Source of the DNA: Cyanobacteria bacterium UBA6446 | Lineage (GTDB): Bacteria; Cyanobacteriota; Vampirovibrionia; Gastranaerophilales; Gastranaerophilaceae | DNA length: 64,000 bases | Assembly: GCA_002438405.1 (NCBI GenBank) | Contig: DJOE01000006.1 | Coordinates: 1-64,000 of the forward strand | Reading direction: 5' to 3' | Shown: positions 41,977 to 51,777 of the stretch, piece by piece | Layout of the letters: every line of letters starts with the position of its first letter | Position numbering within the stretch: the stretch's first letter is position 1 | Notes under the pieces: model-generated | Told to the model about the DNA's origin: nothing | What the model saw: the letters and a program-made list of their open reading frames with translations, nothing else | The model's database searches: none | Position numbers and translations under genes: made by a program

Positions 41977-42068
41977 TTTATCCTAACACTTAACAAACTT
42001 CTAACTATCTGCTATAATTATAACACAATTCTTGATAAATAAGGAAATTGAGAGTAAAAAAGTAATAA

Positions 42069-43349
42069 ATGTTTTCATATTTTTATATAATAAATATTTG
42101 TGTAATTATCGTTTTTATATGCCTGTTTTTCATCACAAGAAAAACAAACAAACGTTGGTCAAAAATAAACGATTACTTGGGGAAAGTTACAACCACAGTT
42201 GATTCCATTCGTTATGGAAACTTGTCAACAAAAATTGAAAAAATTGAACACCCAACATATCAAAACGTTACAGATAGTATCAACAGAATGGTTGAAACCT
42301 TAAATGATAGAGAAAAAATGATTATTGAATACCAAGCAGAACTTATGCGGCAAAATAAATTGCTTGAATCTGTAATCAATTCACTTTCAGATGGTATTTT
42401 AATCATTAACGAAAAATTTGATATTCTGAGAGCCACGCCAAAAATCTTAAAATGGTTCGGAATTAAAGGAAAAGATATTATTGGGAAAAATGTTTTTGAA
42501 TTTATTCAACTTGCAAACGATAATTCAAAAATTGATAAACTTAATAATATGGAAGTTTTTATCAAACATACACCAACAAACAATTTTATAATCAACTCCC
42601 AACCACTATCATCAATTGAAAAGAAAAGATATGTTTTGATTATCAAAGATATCACAACAGAAAAAGAAATCGAAACACTAAAAGAAGACTTCGTTGCAAC
42701 TCTAACTCATGACCTTAAAGTTCCAATTGTAGCAGCAGCTAACATGATTGATTTGTTTTTGGCTCACAAATTTGGAGATATTTCAACTAAGCAAGAATTT
42801 GCACTAAATAGCATGAAATCTTCAAACAAAGAACTTTTAGACCTTGTTCAAATCCTACTTGAAACTTACAAAATCAAAGAAAAAGGGATTACACTTTGCA
42901 AAGAAAACATCGAAATTAATTCCTTTGTTAAATCAATAGTTGATGAAATGCAAAGTATCGCAAATGATGCCAAAATAGAAATTCATTTCACACCAGATAA
43001 AACAAACCACACAATTGCTGCTGATCCATTACAAATGCAAAGAGTTGTAAAAAACTTAATTTCTAATGCAATTGACCATAGCAACACCAAAAAAGCTATT
43101 GAAATTAAAATCGGTACAGTTCCAAAATTCATCACAATATCCGTAATTGATTTTGGACAAGGAATTCCAAAAGATGAAATTAAAATGATTTTCAACAAAT
43201 ACTATTCTGCAGCCAAAAAATTAAGAAAAGTGGGAACAGGATTGGGTTTATATCTATCTCAACAGATTGCGGAAGCGCACGGTGGTGAAATTACTGTTCA
43301 AAGCGAAGAGAATGTAAGAACAGAATTTTGCGTAAAAATACCTGAATAA
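42069..43349 (+). CDS. Membrane PAS-domain sensor histidine kinase
   Basis: 426 residues. An N-terminal transmembrane helix (YIINICVIIVFICLFFIT) is followed by a HAMP-like linker and a PAS domain (LLESVINSLSDGILIINEKF). HisKA carries LTHDLKVP with H214. The HATPase has the N box NLISNAIDHS, G1 DFGQGIPKDEI and G2 GTGLGLYLSQQIAEAHGG. The extracytoplasmic part is negligible, so the signal is likely membrane or cytoplasmic. No response regulator is adjacent. It is divergent from the HAD phosphatase gene and upstream of ftsZ. Confidence 0.9.
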   Translation: MFSYFYIINICVIIVFICLFFITRKTNKRWSKINDYLGKVTTTVDSIRYGNLSTKIEKIEHPTYQNVTDSINRMVETLNDREKMIIEYQAELMRQNKLLESVINSLSDGILIINEKFDILRATPKILKWFGIKGKDIIGKNVFEFIQLANDNSKIDKLNNMEVFIKHTPTNNFIINSQPLSSIEKKRYVLIIKDITTEKEIETLKEDFVATLTHDLKVPIVAAANMIDLFLAHKFGDISTKQEFALNSMKSSNKELLDLVQILLETYKIKEKGITLCKENIEINSFVKSIVDEMQSIANDAKIEIHFTPDKTNHTIAADPLQMQRVVKNLISNAIDHSNTKKAIEIKIGTVPKFITISVIDFGQGIPKDEIKMIFNKYYSAAKKLRKVGTGLGLYLSQQIAEAHGGEITVQSEENVRTEFCVKIPE

Positions 43350-43394
43350 ATTATTACAAAATATTCAAATAAGTGAAAAGTTAAATTTTTAGTA

Positions 43395-43400
43395 TATAAT
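43395..43400 (+). promoter_or_regulatory. Putative ftsZ -10 element
   Basis: TATAAT within AGTATATAATATTAAG, about 25 nt before the start codon, followed by AGGAGG. The corresponding -35 is weak (GTGAAA-like near 43373). ftsZ thus seems to have its own promoter after the kinase gene. Confidence 0.4.
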
Positions 43401-43424
43401 ATTAAGTAAAATATAGGAGGAACA

Positions 43425-44549
43425 ATGGAAAATATAATATCAAATCATGATAATAATAGCCAAAGATCAAATATAAACCCTACCCGTATTAAAGTTGTCG
43501 GTGTTGGCGGTGGTGGCGGAAATGCCGTAAACAGAATGATTAAAGCAAAACTTGCAGGTGTTGAATTCTGGATTATGAACACAGATTTACAAGTTTTGAC
43601 TTATAGTAATGTCCCTAACAAATTACAACTTGGAACAGCAACCACAAAAGGCTTAGGTTCTGGTGGCGACCCATCAACAGGCGAAAAAGCAGCTATTGAA
43701 GTTAAAGATGATATTACAAAAGCTCTTGACGGCGCTGATATGGTATTCATCACTGCCGGTATGGGTGGTGGAACTGGTACAGGTGCAGCTCCAATTGTTG
43801 CACAAGTTGCCAGAGATTTAGGGATTTTGACTATCGCTTTCGTTACAAAACCTTTCACTTGGGAAGGTAAGAAAAGAATGGCTCAAGCAGAAGCAGGTAT
43901 TGAAAAACTTAAAAAATACGTTGATGCAATTCTTGTTGTTCCTAATGATAAATTACTTCAAGTTGTTGAACGTGCAGTTGGAGTAAGAGAAGCATTCTGC
44001 GTAACAGATGAAGTTCTATACAGAGGTATTCAAGGTCTTTCTGATATCATCACTATTCCGGGTATGATTAACATTGACTTTGCCGATGTAAGAAAAGTTG
44101 TTAAAGATTCTGGTACAGCATTGATGGGTATTGGTAGAGCACAAGGTGAAGGTAGAGCTGTTAAAGCCGCTGAAATGGCTATCAATTCTCAATTATTAGA
44201 ATCCTCAATTGATGGTGCTTCTGGTATCATCGTAAATATCACTGGTAGTTCAAATATGACATTGTACGAAATCAATGATGCAACTTCTGTTATCAACAAT
44301 GTTGTTAACGAAGATGCTGATGTTATCATTGGTACAGCTATCAATGAAGCATTCCAAAATGAAATTCAAATCACTGTTATTGCAACAGGTTTTGCGGAAA
44401 AATCAGCTCAAGGTCCACAATTATCTGCAGCTGAATATTTCCAAGGTAAAACAAGTTCAACAACTCCTCAAAGCGTTTCTTCAAACTTTGGTTTCCCACA
44501 AATGCAACCTATGCATTTAGATGTTCCTGATTTCTTGAAGAAAAACTAG
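43425..44549 (+). CDS. ftsZ: Cell-division protein FtsZ
   Basis: Tubulin-like GTPase forming the Z ring. 374 residues. GTP-binding features are IKVVGVGGGGGNAVNRMI near the N-terminus and the tubulin signature GMGGGTGTGAAP. The C-terminal tail is short, with the conserved FtsA/SepF-binding peptide LDVPDFLKK at the extreme end. Strong AGGAGG precedes the ATG. SepF, its membrane anchor, is encoded at 54324-54845; no ftsA is seen. Confidence 0.97.
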   Translation: MENIISNHDNNSQRSNINPTRIKVVGVGGGGGNAVNRMIKAKLAGVEFWIMNTDLQVLTYSNVPNKLQLGTATTKGLGSGGDPSTGEKAAIEVKDDITKALDGADMVFITAGMGGGTGTGAAPIVAQVARDLGILTIAFVTKPFTWEGKKRMAQAEAGIEKLKKYVDAILVVPNDKLLQVVERAVGVREAFCVTDEVLYRGIQGLSDIITIPGMINIDFADVRKVVKDSGTALMGIGRAQGEGRAVKAAEMAINSQLLESSIDGASGIIVNITGSSNMTLYEINDATSVINNVVNEDADVIIGTAINEAFQNEIQITVIATGFAEKSAQGPQLSAAEYFQGKTSSTTPQSVSSNFGFPQMQPMHLDVPDFLKKN

Positions 44550-44572
44550 AGAATAAAAATAAATTATTTAAT

Positions 44573-44612
44573 AAAAAAAGTAAGCCTAATTATTTGGACT
44601 TACTTTTTTATT
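44573..44612. terminator. Bidirectional terminator between ftsZ and the giant protein gene
   Basis: AAAAAAGTAAG at 44574-44584 can pair with CTTACTTTTTT near 44600-44610, with a one-base bulge and an A/T-rich loop. A run on one side and T run on the other allow termination of ftsZ (plus) and of the convergent giant gene (minus). Confidence 0.65.
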
Positions 44613-44624
44613 TGTATGAACTTA

Positions 44625-47600
44625 TTATTGAGCAAAAATTACTGAATTATTATTTGTTGACATCATTTTATCCTTGTAATCAGCAACTTTGTCTAGTTCT
44701 TCAATATATTTCTTACGAAGTTCTTCCATAGGAGAATTTTCAGGTAATTCTAGCATTTCCATTAATTTTTCCACATTTTGAACTGTATGACTATATTCTT
44801 GAAGTCCATTAACTTCATCTGCAACACTTTCAGTAATGTCACGATTTAATTGCTCCATATAACATTTAAGAATTTCGGATTTTGGTTTAGACGGATTTTG
44901 CTTCATAATTTCAATTGCCGTATCAAATTCTTTTTGAATTACTTTGAGTGAAGCTCTGTAATTAGTATTTTTACCTTTTCTAATTATATTTTCTTCTGTT
45001 TGTTTAATTAGTTCTTCATAATTAGGAGCATCATCAATATTTTCAAGTAATTTATCAACTTCTTGTCTTGTCCAAACTATTTGTTTAGAAGTACTTTGCA
45101 ATATACTTGCAATACGTTTAATACCCTTACGCATTGCGTCAAAATCAGTTGTACTGCTAGCTATTTCTATAAATGTATCTGATAACCCTAATTGTTCTAA
45201 AAACATCTTGGCAGTACTAAAATCAGAAATACTCGTTAGAACACCAATAATTTTATCCATTCCAAGTTCAGAATCAAAAGAAACAGACCTGCCATCAGTT
45301 AAATCTAATTTTGATTTTGAAAATTCATCTTTTACAACATTCAAACTACCATTTTTAGCACTTTTCATTAATGCATATTGAATATCTTGAAGATTTGTAA
45401 TTGATAACATTGCTTTAAGATTATATCTATAATTTTCTTTCTGCATTTCAAATTCTCGCATAGCATCAACTGCAGCCTCGCCTTTCAAATCTCCACCTTC
45501 AGGTTTAGCATCTTTTGCATTCAATAATAAGAACTTATTAAGAAGTTCTTCTGGAGATTCAGAAATTTGATGTTTAATTACATAATCACAGAATTGAGTT
45601 CTTAATTCTTCAACGTGAGCTTCAGTATTTACCTTGTTATCTCTATTTGCATTAAATCTAACAATTGAAGAAACCCATTTATTAAACAATTCTGTAGCTT
45701 TTTTCTGATATTTAGGTTCAACTAAAGAAGAAATAAGTGTTGTTCTCTTAGTATTTATTACTTTATGAACAGATTTAATAGCTTCATCAACAGACATTCC
45801 AGATGTTGTAGTCAAATAAGGAGCTACAGCTGCCCACATTAAATCAGAAGTATCATTAAATTCTTTTACGGTTGAACCATTTTGAATTGTATCTTCAACT
45901 GTATTCAAAAGATCGGTAATAGAAACATCTTCCTTATTTAATTCTTTGAACTTTTGCATATCATTAAGAATTCCGGCTTTTTGACGAGCTGTTAATACAT
46001 GATTTGGTTCATATTTTGCTAGTTTTTTCTGCATATCTTTAACTAAATCCGCTGATTGGGACATAACTTTAAAGACATTAATAGAACTCATATCATCAAA
46101 AATACCATCAAAGAAAGTATCTAATTTTTCATCAAAAGAAGAAACATAGTCTATTTTTGGATAAGATGGAAAAGCTTGATATTTATCAAATCCATCTTGC
46201 TTATATTTATTATATAATTTTCCAATATTTAAAGTCTTCAATGACCAATAAAATTCTGAATAAATATCATCAAATGTTCTAATTCCATTTACATAATTTG
46301 CACCATGACAAACCCTTTTAAATTTATCATAATCATAAGATGGTGTTGTTTTACTAAGTTGAACATCTTTTGCATATTCATTATTATAAATAATATTATA
46401 TAGAGAGTTTAGAGTTTTTTCATTTCTTGCCCTAACCTCTTTCAACACATCATATCCTGATATATTTTTTATACCAAGGTCTTTATCACTAATTTTAGAA
46501 TTATACAATCTATTAAACTCTTCAGTGGTCATATTTCTAAGATTATTAAAAATTTGAACAAATTCTTCATCGGTTGTAGGATCAAAAACTTTATCAATCC
46601 AATTTTCTATACTTTTCAAGTTACCAGAAGAGAAAGATATACCTTTAAAGTCTTCTAATGTAAACTTCATATTTTCTTCTAAAATAGTTTTTATATTATT
46701 TGCAATTTCTTTTGAAACTTCTTGCTTATTAGGAAAAGGTTTAACCTTAGAATTAAAACTTTCTTCAAAAGCATCAGCCATTAAATCAATTGTATGCTCT
46801 AAACTTCCATCAAAGTTTTTTGAATTTGGTTTTTTCATAGCATTTACAAGTTGCAATTTCAATAAACCTGAAATTTTAACATTATTATCTTTTTCAACTT
46901 TTTCAAGAAGATCAACAATCTGTGAACGAGAACTTTCAGCTCCATATTTTGCAACATCAATATCTTTTGCAAATGTATAGTTGAAATTCTTAAGTGCTTC
47001 TTTTCTAACTTTATCTTTCATTTTTAAAACGTCAGAAAAATTGTCTGCCTTTAAAAACTGTTTTGTATCTGGAATATCGGAATAAGATCTCAATATAGCA
47101 GCTTTTTCTAATGTAACTTTTAGAGGGTCATTTTTAGAAATTTTGTCATATTGATCCATTGAAGTTATTCCTTGAGATAAATATTTATCTCCATTTATAC
47201 GTTCAAGAATCTTATCATATTTTTCATCAATAAAACGAGAAGAAGAATCAACTTTTTTCATTGCAGCTTTAAGTTGCGCTGTTGTCATTCCATTAGCATA
47301 TTTTTCAATATCTCCAATCCAATGTGTTGGCGAAATTGTTAAATTTTGTCTTAATGTTGTTACGGTTGAACGAGCATTTGGATATTCTCCCGGAAGTACC
47401 ATATCATAGAACAATGGGAAATCAAATTCATCTGCATCACTTTTATTCAATTTTTTATATGCTTTAGATGGGATATTTTTAGGTACAAATTTACCGGATA
47501 CTTCAAGAATATTATCTGCGATTTTACCATTTCGATAATTTTCATCTGTAATATAGCCAAGTTCTCCACCGTAACCACTACGGTAATCCGTTCTCAACAT

Positions 47601-50543
47601 TCCATCATCATCTACCCATGTATTTTCATGCTCTATTGCACCCCAAGTGTTATCATGCACCATAACATCTTTAGTAACAGTTTTACCATTTTGGTTAACT
47701 TTAACGGGTTTTACATCAACAACATACTGAGCATGACCAGCAGGTTCATCTTCCAATACAGATGTAGAAGAAATACCTGAATATGGAGATTCTTTAATTT
47801 TTGCTAATGCTAATCTTCCATCATGTTCTAAGTAGTATGGTCTATCTGTCATGTGCTGAATAATTTTAACTTGTTGACGACTGTTCAAACCGCTATGACC
47901 TTCGCTTGCATTCCAGTTAGAGCCAACTTTAACACCTATTTGTCTATTTAGTTCTTCTAATGGTTCTTTTATTTCATTGTATTGATTTTTAAATTTCCTA
48001 TTTACAGAAGCATACCAATTATTTATATTGCCTTTATAATTTTTAAGAAGTCTTTTTTCATAAGGGGTGAAAGTTGTAAGTTCAGATGGCAAATCTTTTG
48101 CTTTAACTCTTCCATCATCTTCTAATCTCGCACGCTCTTTTTCAATTGCATCAAATTTATTTTGGAACATGCGCAATTCTTTTTCTGTCGGAATTTCACC
48201 CCAGTTTTCTAACTTCTTCATAATAACATCTTTAGCTTTTATAGAATTCAAGATAGTTCCATCTTCATCGACAACTTTTAACGCATCTTGGAAACTTGTA
48301 ACAAGTTGTGCTACATTATTATATTCTTTGATAATACTATCATATACTTGGACAGTTCGTTCCAATGGTGCATCAGTCGGAAGTCCATGCAACATGTTAA
48401 ATCCTTGAATAATTCTTGGGTTTTGTTCTTCAAACATCATGTCATATAATTGAGCAGCATTTGATTTAAAATCTCGGAATTGGGAAATATGACCAGTTTT
48501 TTCATAAATCTCATGATATTGCTCTTCTGTACAATTATCTGACTTTAATACATTTACATATTGATTTAACATATCAACAACAAGAGTTTTGCTTGGTTTG
48601 ATTCCCATTCTATCGGCCATTTTAGTCATCAAATCTTTATTATTTGTCATATCTATTGCTTGAACAATTGCATTCAAATCTGTAGCAAGAAAATGTTTCC
48701 TATCAACAGATAATGTTGCATAATAGAAATCGTCCATCATATTTGTTGTTATTTCTTCAATTGATTTTTTATTTTCTTCCAAAGCTACAACCAAAGTTTC
48801 ATCATCTTTTGCTCCAAATCTTTGAGCTAAAACTTCTTTCAATTTAGGATTGATTGTACCATTTTGAACTTTTTGAGCTAATGTTCCAAGATTATCAATT
48901 AACCTTGTTTCATAATCCGGAATTTTCAACTCATTCATAGCTTCAAAAACTTTTTCCGGAACATCAAATTGCAAATCATATTGTCCTCGGTAACTTGCAG
49001 CAGCTTGATATAAACTATTCGCTTTTCTTATTTCTCTATCTAAGGAATATGATTTAAGAGTATTATTTGTTAGTGAATTAATACTTTTTATTGACTCTAA
49101 AATTGAATTTGATTGTTTTTCTAAAACTTTAGAATTTCTATCTTGAGGAAATGCAAGAGTTAAAAACGCTTTAATTTTTTCAGTTTTAGCAACATTTGAT
49201 TCATTTGGTAAAAATAAAAAATCTTTTCTATAATCTGTAATTTTGTCCGCTTTTTCTTTATTTCTAACTTCTAAGCTTAATAATGCATTTGCAACTTCCC
49301 TAATCTTTTGAGAATCAGAATTCGGAGAAATCATTATTAAAGTATGTTTTAAAGAATCATTATATTTTGCAATAGTTTTAATATTTTTATCGGCTTCTGC
49401 AACCCTTATATCTTGGTTATATTTTGATTCAATAACATCTTTTTTATATTTACCTATTTTCTCTTTAGCTTTTAACAAAGCTCTATAATAATCCTGTTTA
49501 GGTAACAAATCACCATCTAAATCAGAAGTAATATGAGCATCTGTCCAAGCATCAAAATTTCTACGGTCAAAAGCACTGTATGCACCAACAAATTCGTTAG
49601 CAGAGCCAACCGTATCTGCAATATTCATCCAGTTCATTGCAGAAGTATCAACAATTCGGTATCCTTTTGCAAGTGCTGCATCATAATCAATAGCACATTT
49701 TGCAATAGGAACTTTTTTATGTTCACCTAAATGATTAATATCATAAACCTGCATATAATTACTATCATCAAGTTCTGACATAATCATGTCAACATAATTC
49801 GCCTTATCTTCATAAGCCAACATTTTTCTACAAATAGAAATCGCAGCACACATACCATGATGTTTTTGGTTGATAGCTTTTACGTTAGGAATTTTAGATT
49901 CCGGAGTATTAATTACGATATCGTTAACCATTTCAGCTAGTGCTTGAGATTTTTTATCTGCAAGTTGAGGATTAATTTTATAATCCGGACTCATGAAATA
50001 ATTAAATCTTTTTAAAATGTACAATTTTTGAGATATTGGGACTTCTGATGAGACAATAAAATAGTCCAAATTATTTTTAATATTTCTAATATTTTCATTG
50101 GAAATTTCTTTTAATGAGTCAAAATCTATTTGAGATAAAAGATTTTTTCTTTCAGCTAAAATTTCTTTTTCTGTATTAGTTAAAGGTTTTTGAGATTTAA
50201 AACCATCAGCAACTTTTGCACCCAATTTTTCTTGAACAGATTTATCTGAAAGGCTCAAAGATTTTTCAGCTGCTTGTTTAAGTTTTAAATTCCAATCATT
50301 ATATGATTTTTTATCTAAATCAATATTTGTTCCATATTTAAGATTATCAGCAACATCAACCAAAAAGTTAACATTATCTTCACCAGAAACATTAGATAAT
50401 TTGTCAATGGCTTCTGAAATTCTTCTTTGATTTGGAACATTCAAATCGTATGGATTGTCATTTTTCAACTGTGAAACAGCATTTCTATCTTGTCTTTTTC
50501 CTTTAAAAATTGGATTAAAAATGTTAATATTGTTTATTTTCAT
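44625..50543 (-). CDS. Giant protein with papain/bleomycin-hydrolase-like cysteine-peptidase motifs
   Basis: 1972 residues from the ATG at 50541-50543, which has GGGGAAA just upstream; an in-frame ATG 8 codons earlier lacks a site. A Q-x5-C motif, INQKHHGMCAAISI (Q234, C240 counted from that longer frame), resembles the oxyanion-hole Gln and nucleophile of C1-family peptidases. GHAQYVVDV (H945) and VHDNTWG (N973) fit the His and Asn sites, leaving a ~700-residue insertion between Cys and His. The rest is helical, Lys/Asn-rich, without signal peptide or transmembrane segments. The protease assignment is inference from motif order. Size and isolation suggest an effector-like or structural role. 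Confidence 0.6.
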   Translation of the reverse strand: MKINNINIFNPIFKGKRQDRNAVSQLKNDNPYDLNVPNQRRISEAIDKLSNVSGEDNVNFLVDVADNLKYGTNIDLDKKSYNDWNLKLKQAAEKSLSLSDKSVQEKLGAKVADGFKSQKPLTNTEKEILAERKNLLSQIDFDSLKEISNENIRNIKNNLDYFIVSSEVPISQKLYILKRFNYFMSPDYKINPQLADKKSQALAEMVNDIVINTPESKIPNVKAINQKHHGMCAAISICRKMLAYEDKANYVDMIMSELDDSNYMQVYDINHLGEHKKVPIAKCAIDYDAALAKGYRIVDTSAMNWMNIADTVGSANEFVGAYSAFDRRNFDAWTDAHITSDLDGDLLPKQDYYRALLKAKEKIGKYKKDVIESKYNQDIRVAEADKNIKTIAKYNDSLKHTLIMISPNSDSQKIREVANALLSLEVRNKEKADKITDYRKDFLFLPNESNVAKTEKIKAFLTLAFPQDRNSKVLEKQSNSILESIKSINSLTNNTLKSYSLDREIRKANSLYQAAASYRGQYDLQFDVPEKVFEAMNELKIPDYETRLIDNLGTLAQKVQNGTINPKLKEVLAQRFGAKDDETLVVALEENKKSIEEITTNMMDDFYYATLSVDRKHFLATDLNAIVQAIDMTNNKDLMTKMADRMGIKPSKTLVVDMLNQYVNVLKSDNCTEEQYHEIYEKTGHISQFRDFKSNAAQLYDMMFEEQNPRIIQGFNMLHGLPTDAPLERTVQVYDSIIKEYNNVAQLVTSFQDALKVVDEDGTILNSIKAKDVIMKKLENWGEIPTEKELRMFQNKFDAIEKERARLEDDGRVKAKDLPSELTTFTPYEKRLLKNYKGNINNWYASVNRKFKNQYNEIKEPLEELNRQIGVKVGSNWNASEGHSGLNSRQQVKIIQHMTDRPYYLEHDGRLALAKIKESPYSGISSTSVLEDEPAGHAQYVVDVKPVKVNQNGKTVTKDVMVHDNTWGAIEHENTWVDDDGMLRTDYRSGYGGELGYITDENYRNGKIADNILEVSGKFVPKNIPSKAYKKLNKSDADEFDFPLFYDMVLPGEYPNARSTVTTLRQNLTISPTHWIGDIEKYANGMTTAQLKAAMKKVDSSSRFIDEKYDKILERINGDKYLSQGITSMDQYDKISKNDPLKVTLEKAAILRSYSDIPDTKQFLKADNFSDVLKMKDKVRKEALKNFNYTFAKDIDVAKYGAESSRSQIVDLLEKVEKDNNVKISGLLKLQLVNAMKKPNSKNFDGSLEHTIDLMADAFEESFNSKVKPFPNKQEVSKEIANNIKTILEENMKFTLEDFKGISFSSGNLKSIENWIDKVFDPTTDEEFVQIFNNLRNMTTEEFNRLYNSKISDKDLGIKNISGYDVLKEVRARNEKTLNSLYNIIYNNEYAKDVQLSKTTPSYDYDKFKRVCHGANYVNGIRTFDDIYSEFYWSLKTLNIGKLYNKYKQDGFDKYQAFPSYPKIDYVSSFDEKLDTFFDGIFDDMSSINVFKVMSQSADLVKDMQKKLAKYEPNHVLTARQKAGILNDMQKFKELNKEDVSITDLLNTVEDTIQNGSTVKEFNDTSDLMWAAVAPYLTTTSGMSVDEAIKSVHKVINTKRTTLISSLVEPKYQKKATELFNKWVSSIVRFNANRDNKVNTEAHVEELRTQFCDYVIKHQISESPEELLNKFLLLNAKDAKPEGGDLKGEAAVDAMREFEMQKENYRYNLKAMLSITNLQDIQYALMKSAKNGSLNVVKDEFSKSKLDLTDGRSVSFDSELGMDKIIGVLTSISDFSTAKMFLEQLGLSDTFIEIASSTTDFDAMRKGIKRIASILQSTSKQIVWTRQEVDKLLENIDDAPNYEELIKQTEENIIRKGKNTNYRASLKVIQKEFDTAIEIMKQNPSKPKSEILKCYMEQLNRDITESVADEVNGLQEYSHTVQNVEKLMEMLELPENSPMEELRKKYIEELDKVADYKDKMMSTNNNSVIFAQ

Positions 50544-50678
50544 AGATTTTCCCCATAATTCATGCATGTTTTAAATCCCATAAAAAATATTTTTGACACA
50601 TGTAGTAAAAAATATTAAGAAACTGTAATGATTGAATTTTTAAAAAATATGCTACAATAAAGGAGAAGGAGAAACGAC

Positions 50679-50951
50679 ATGTCAGAAGAAATTTTGGAAT
50701 ATCAAACGTCAGGAACTTGTTGCCAACTAATGCAAGTAAAAGTTGAAGATAATAAAATTGTAGATGCACAGTTTTTCGGCGGTTGCAACGGAAACCTTAA
50801 AGGAATCAGAAGCCTTATTATAGGAATGAATATTGATGATGTAATCACTAAACTACAAGGAATTACTTGTGGTTCTAAACCAACAAGTTGTCCTGACCAA
50901 TTAGCAAAATGCTTAATTGAATACAAATCTAAAAAAGCAACAACTGTTTAA
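50679..50951 (+). CDS. TSCPD-domain protein (TIGR03905-like)
   Basis: 90 residues. The fold signature is TSGTCCQLMQVKVEDNKIVD, then FFGGCNGNLKGIRSLIIGM and the name-giving PTSCPDQLAKCL. Five conserved cysteines could bind metal. A similar domain occurs at the C-terminus of some class II ribonucleotide reductases; the stand-alone protein has no established role. AAAGGAGAAGGAG precedes the ATG. Confidence 0.85.
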   Translation: MSEEILEYQTSGTCCQLMQVKVEDNKIVDAQFFGGCNGNLKGIRSLIIGMNIDDVITKLQGITCGSKPTSCPDQLAKCLIEYKSKKATTV

Positions 50952-51032
50952 TTACAAAATTTAAAATTTTAAAACGCAATAATTTCTTCTAATATGTTTT
51001 TATTAATACATAAATAGGGGAAATTATTTGTT

Positions 51033-51773
51033 ATGAATGTTAAACTTAATACCATAAAGACCGTTGTTTCTAAAATTGGGACAAAAGCGCTTAATACAAT
51101 TAAGCATGAACAACCAACACAAATTCTAAAACAACCAACACAAATTCTAAAACAAGCAAAACCAGTAGAAAGTAAACCTCTGTTTTGCCATGAATATTGG
51201 AAAGCCTGTCAAGAGCAAAGAGTTATTCGACAATCAAATAAAGAATCTGTATCTTTGCATGGTTATTTAAATGGAATAAATCATCATTTTATCAATTCGC
51301 CAGGCTCAAAAAACATGGATATAAATTTTATGAATCTTGAGAAAACTCCACGAGAAATGATTCGTCTTACAGATATGGAATTCAAAGAGTTAAAACCAAC
51401 TGAAAAAACACTCAATGTATTTAGATGCATTGGAGAAAAACCCGATTTCTTTTCTGAATACAAGCTCTACAAAAAACGACTTGGAATTAAAAAAGGTGAT
51501 TTGATTGATATGAAAGAATATTCATACGCAACATCAAACAAGTCTTATGCTTCCGGTTATTTAGCCAATAATCGTGGAATCATGTATGAAATAGAAATTC
51601 CAAAAGGTTCACGAGTTTCAAGAACCGGAAATGAAACATGTGATGAAATAGTCTTTCCTCGAAGTTCAAGGTTTGAGTGTACCGGAACAGAACACATTAA
51701 AGACACAGATAGTGATTATTTACATGTAAAACTTCGCTATATCCAGCCGAATGAACCTTGGAGAAAGTCTTAA
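51033..51773 (+). CDS. ADP-ribosyltransferase-like protein (R-S-E class)
   Basis: 246 residues. A basic N-terminus contains an exact 7-residue tandem repeat (QPTQILK twice). The C-terminal ~130 residues follow the R-S-E layout: R131 in LNVFRCIGE, S/T in YSYATSNKSYASGYL (164-168), and E205 in ETCDEIVFPRSSRFECTG. The segment IMYEIEIPKGSRVSR, before the Glu, matches the ARTT-adjacent strand of exotoxin-type enzymes. The usual E/Q two residues before the catalytic Glu is Cys here. No signal peptide is apparent. It may modify host or competitor proteins, or be a toxin; the target is unknown. Confidence 0.6.
   Translation: MNVKLNTIKTVVSKIGTKALNTIKHEQPTQILKQPTQILKQAKPVESKPLFCHEYWKACQEQRVIRQSNKESVSLHGYLNGINHHFINSPGSKNMDINFMNLEKTPREMIRLTDMEFKELKPTEKTLNVFRCIGEKPDFFSEYKLYKKRLGIKKGDLIDMKEYSYATSNKSYASGYLANNRGIMYEIEIPKGSRVSRTGNETCDEIVFPRSSRFECTGTEHIKDTDSDYLHVKLRYIQPNEPWRKS
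51112..51153 (+). repeat. 21-bp exact tandem duplication in the ADP-ribosyltransferase-like gene
   Basis: Two adjacent copies of a 21-bp unit beginning CAACCAACACAAATTCTAAA encode the repeated QPTQILK heptad. The DNA identity points to a recent slippage or duplication in the N-terminal linker. Confidence 0.8.
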
Positions 51774-51777
51774 TAAA

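Noticed and set aside
38755..42068. Lysine riboswitch for lysC
   Set aside because: The gene is internal to an operon with 1-nt spacing, and the region upstream of the first gene is too short and AT-rich to hold the structure.
44625..50567. Upstream ATG (MHELWGK...) as start of the giant protein
   Set aside because: The downstream ATG at 50541-50543 has GGGGAAA at proper spacing, whereas the upstream one has none.
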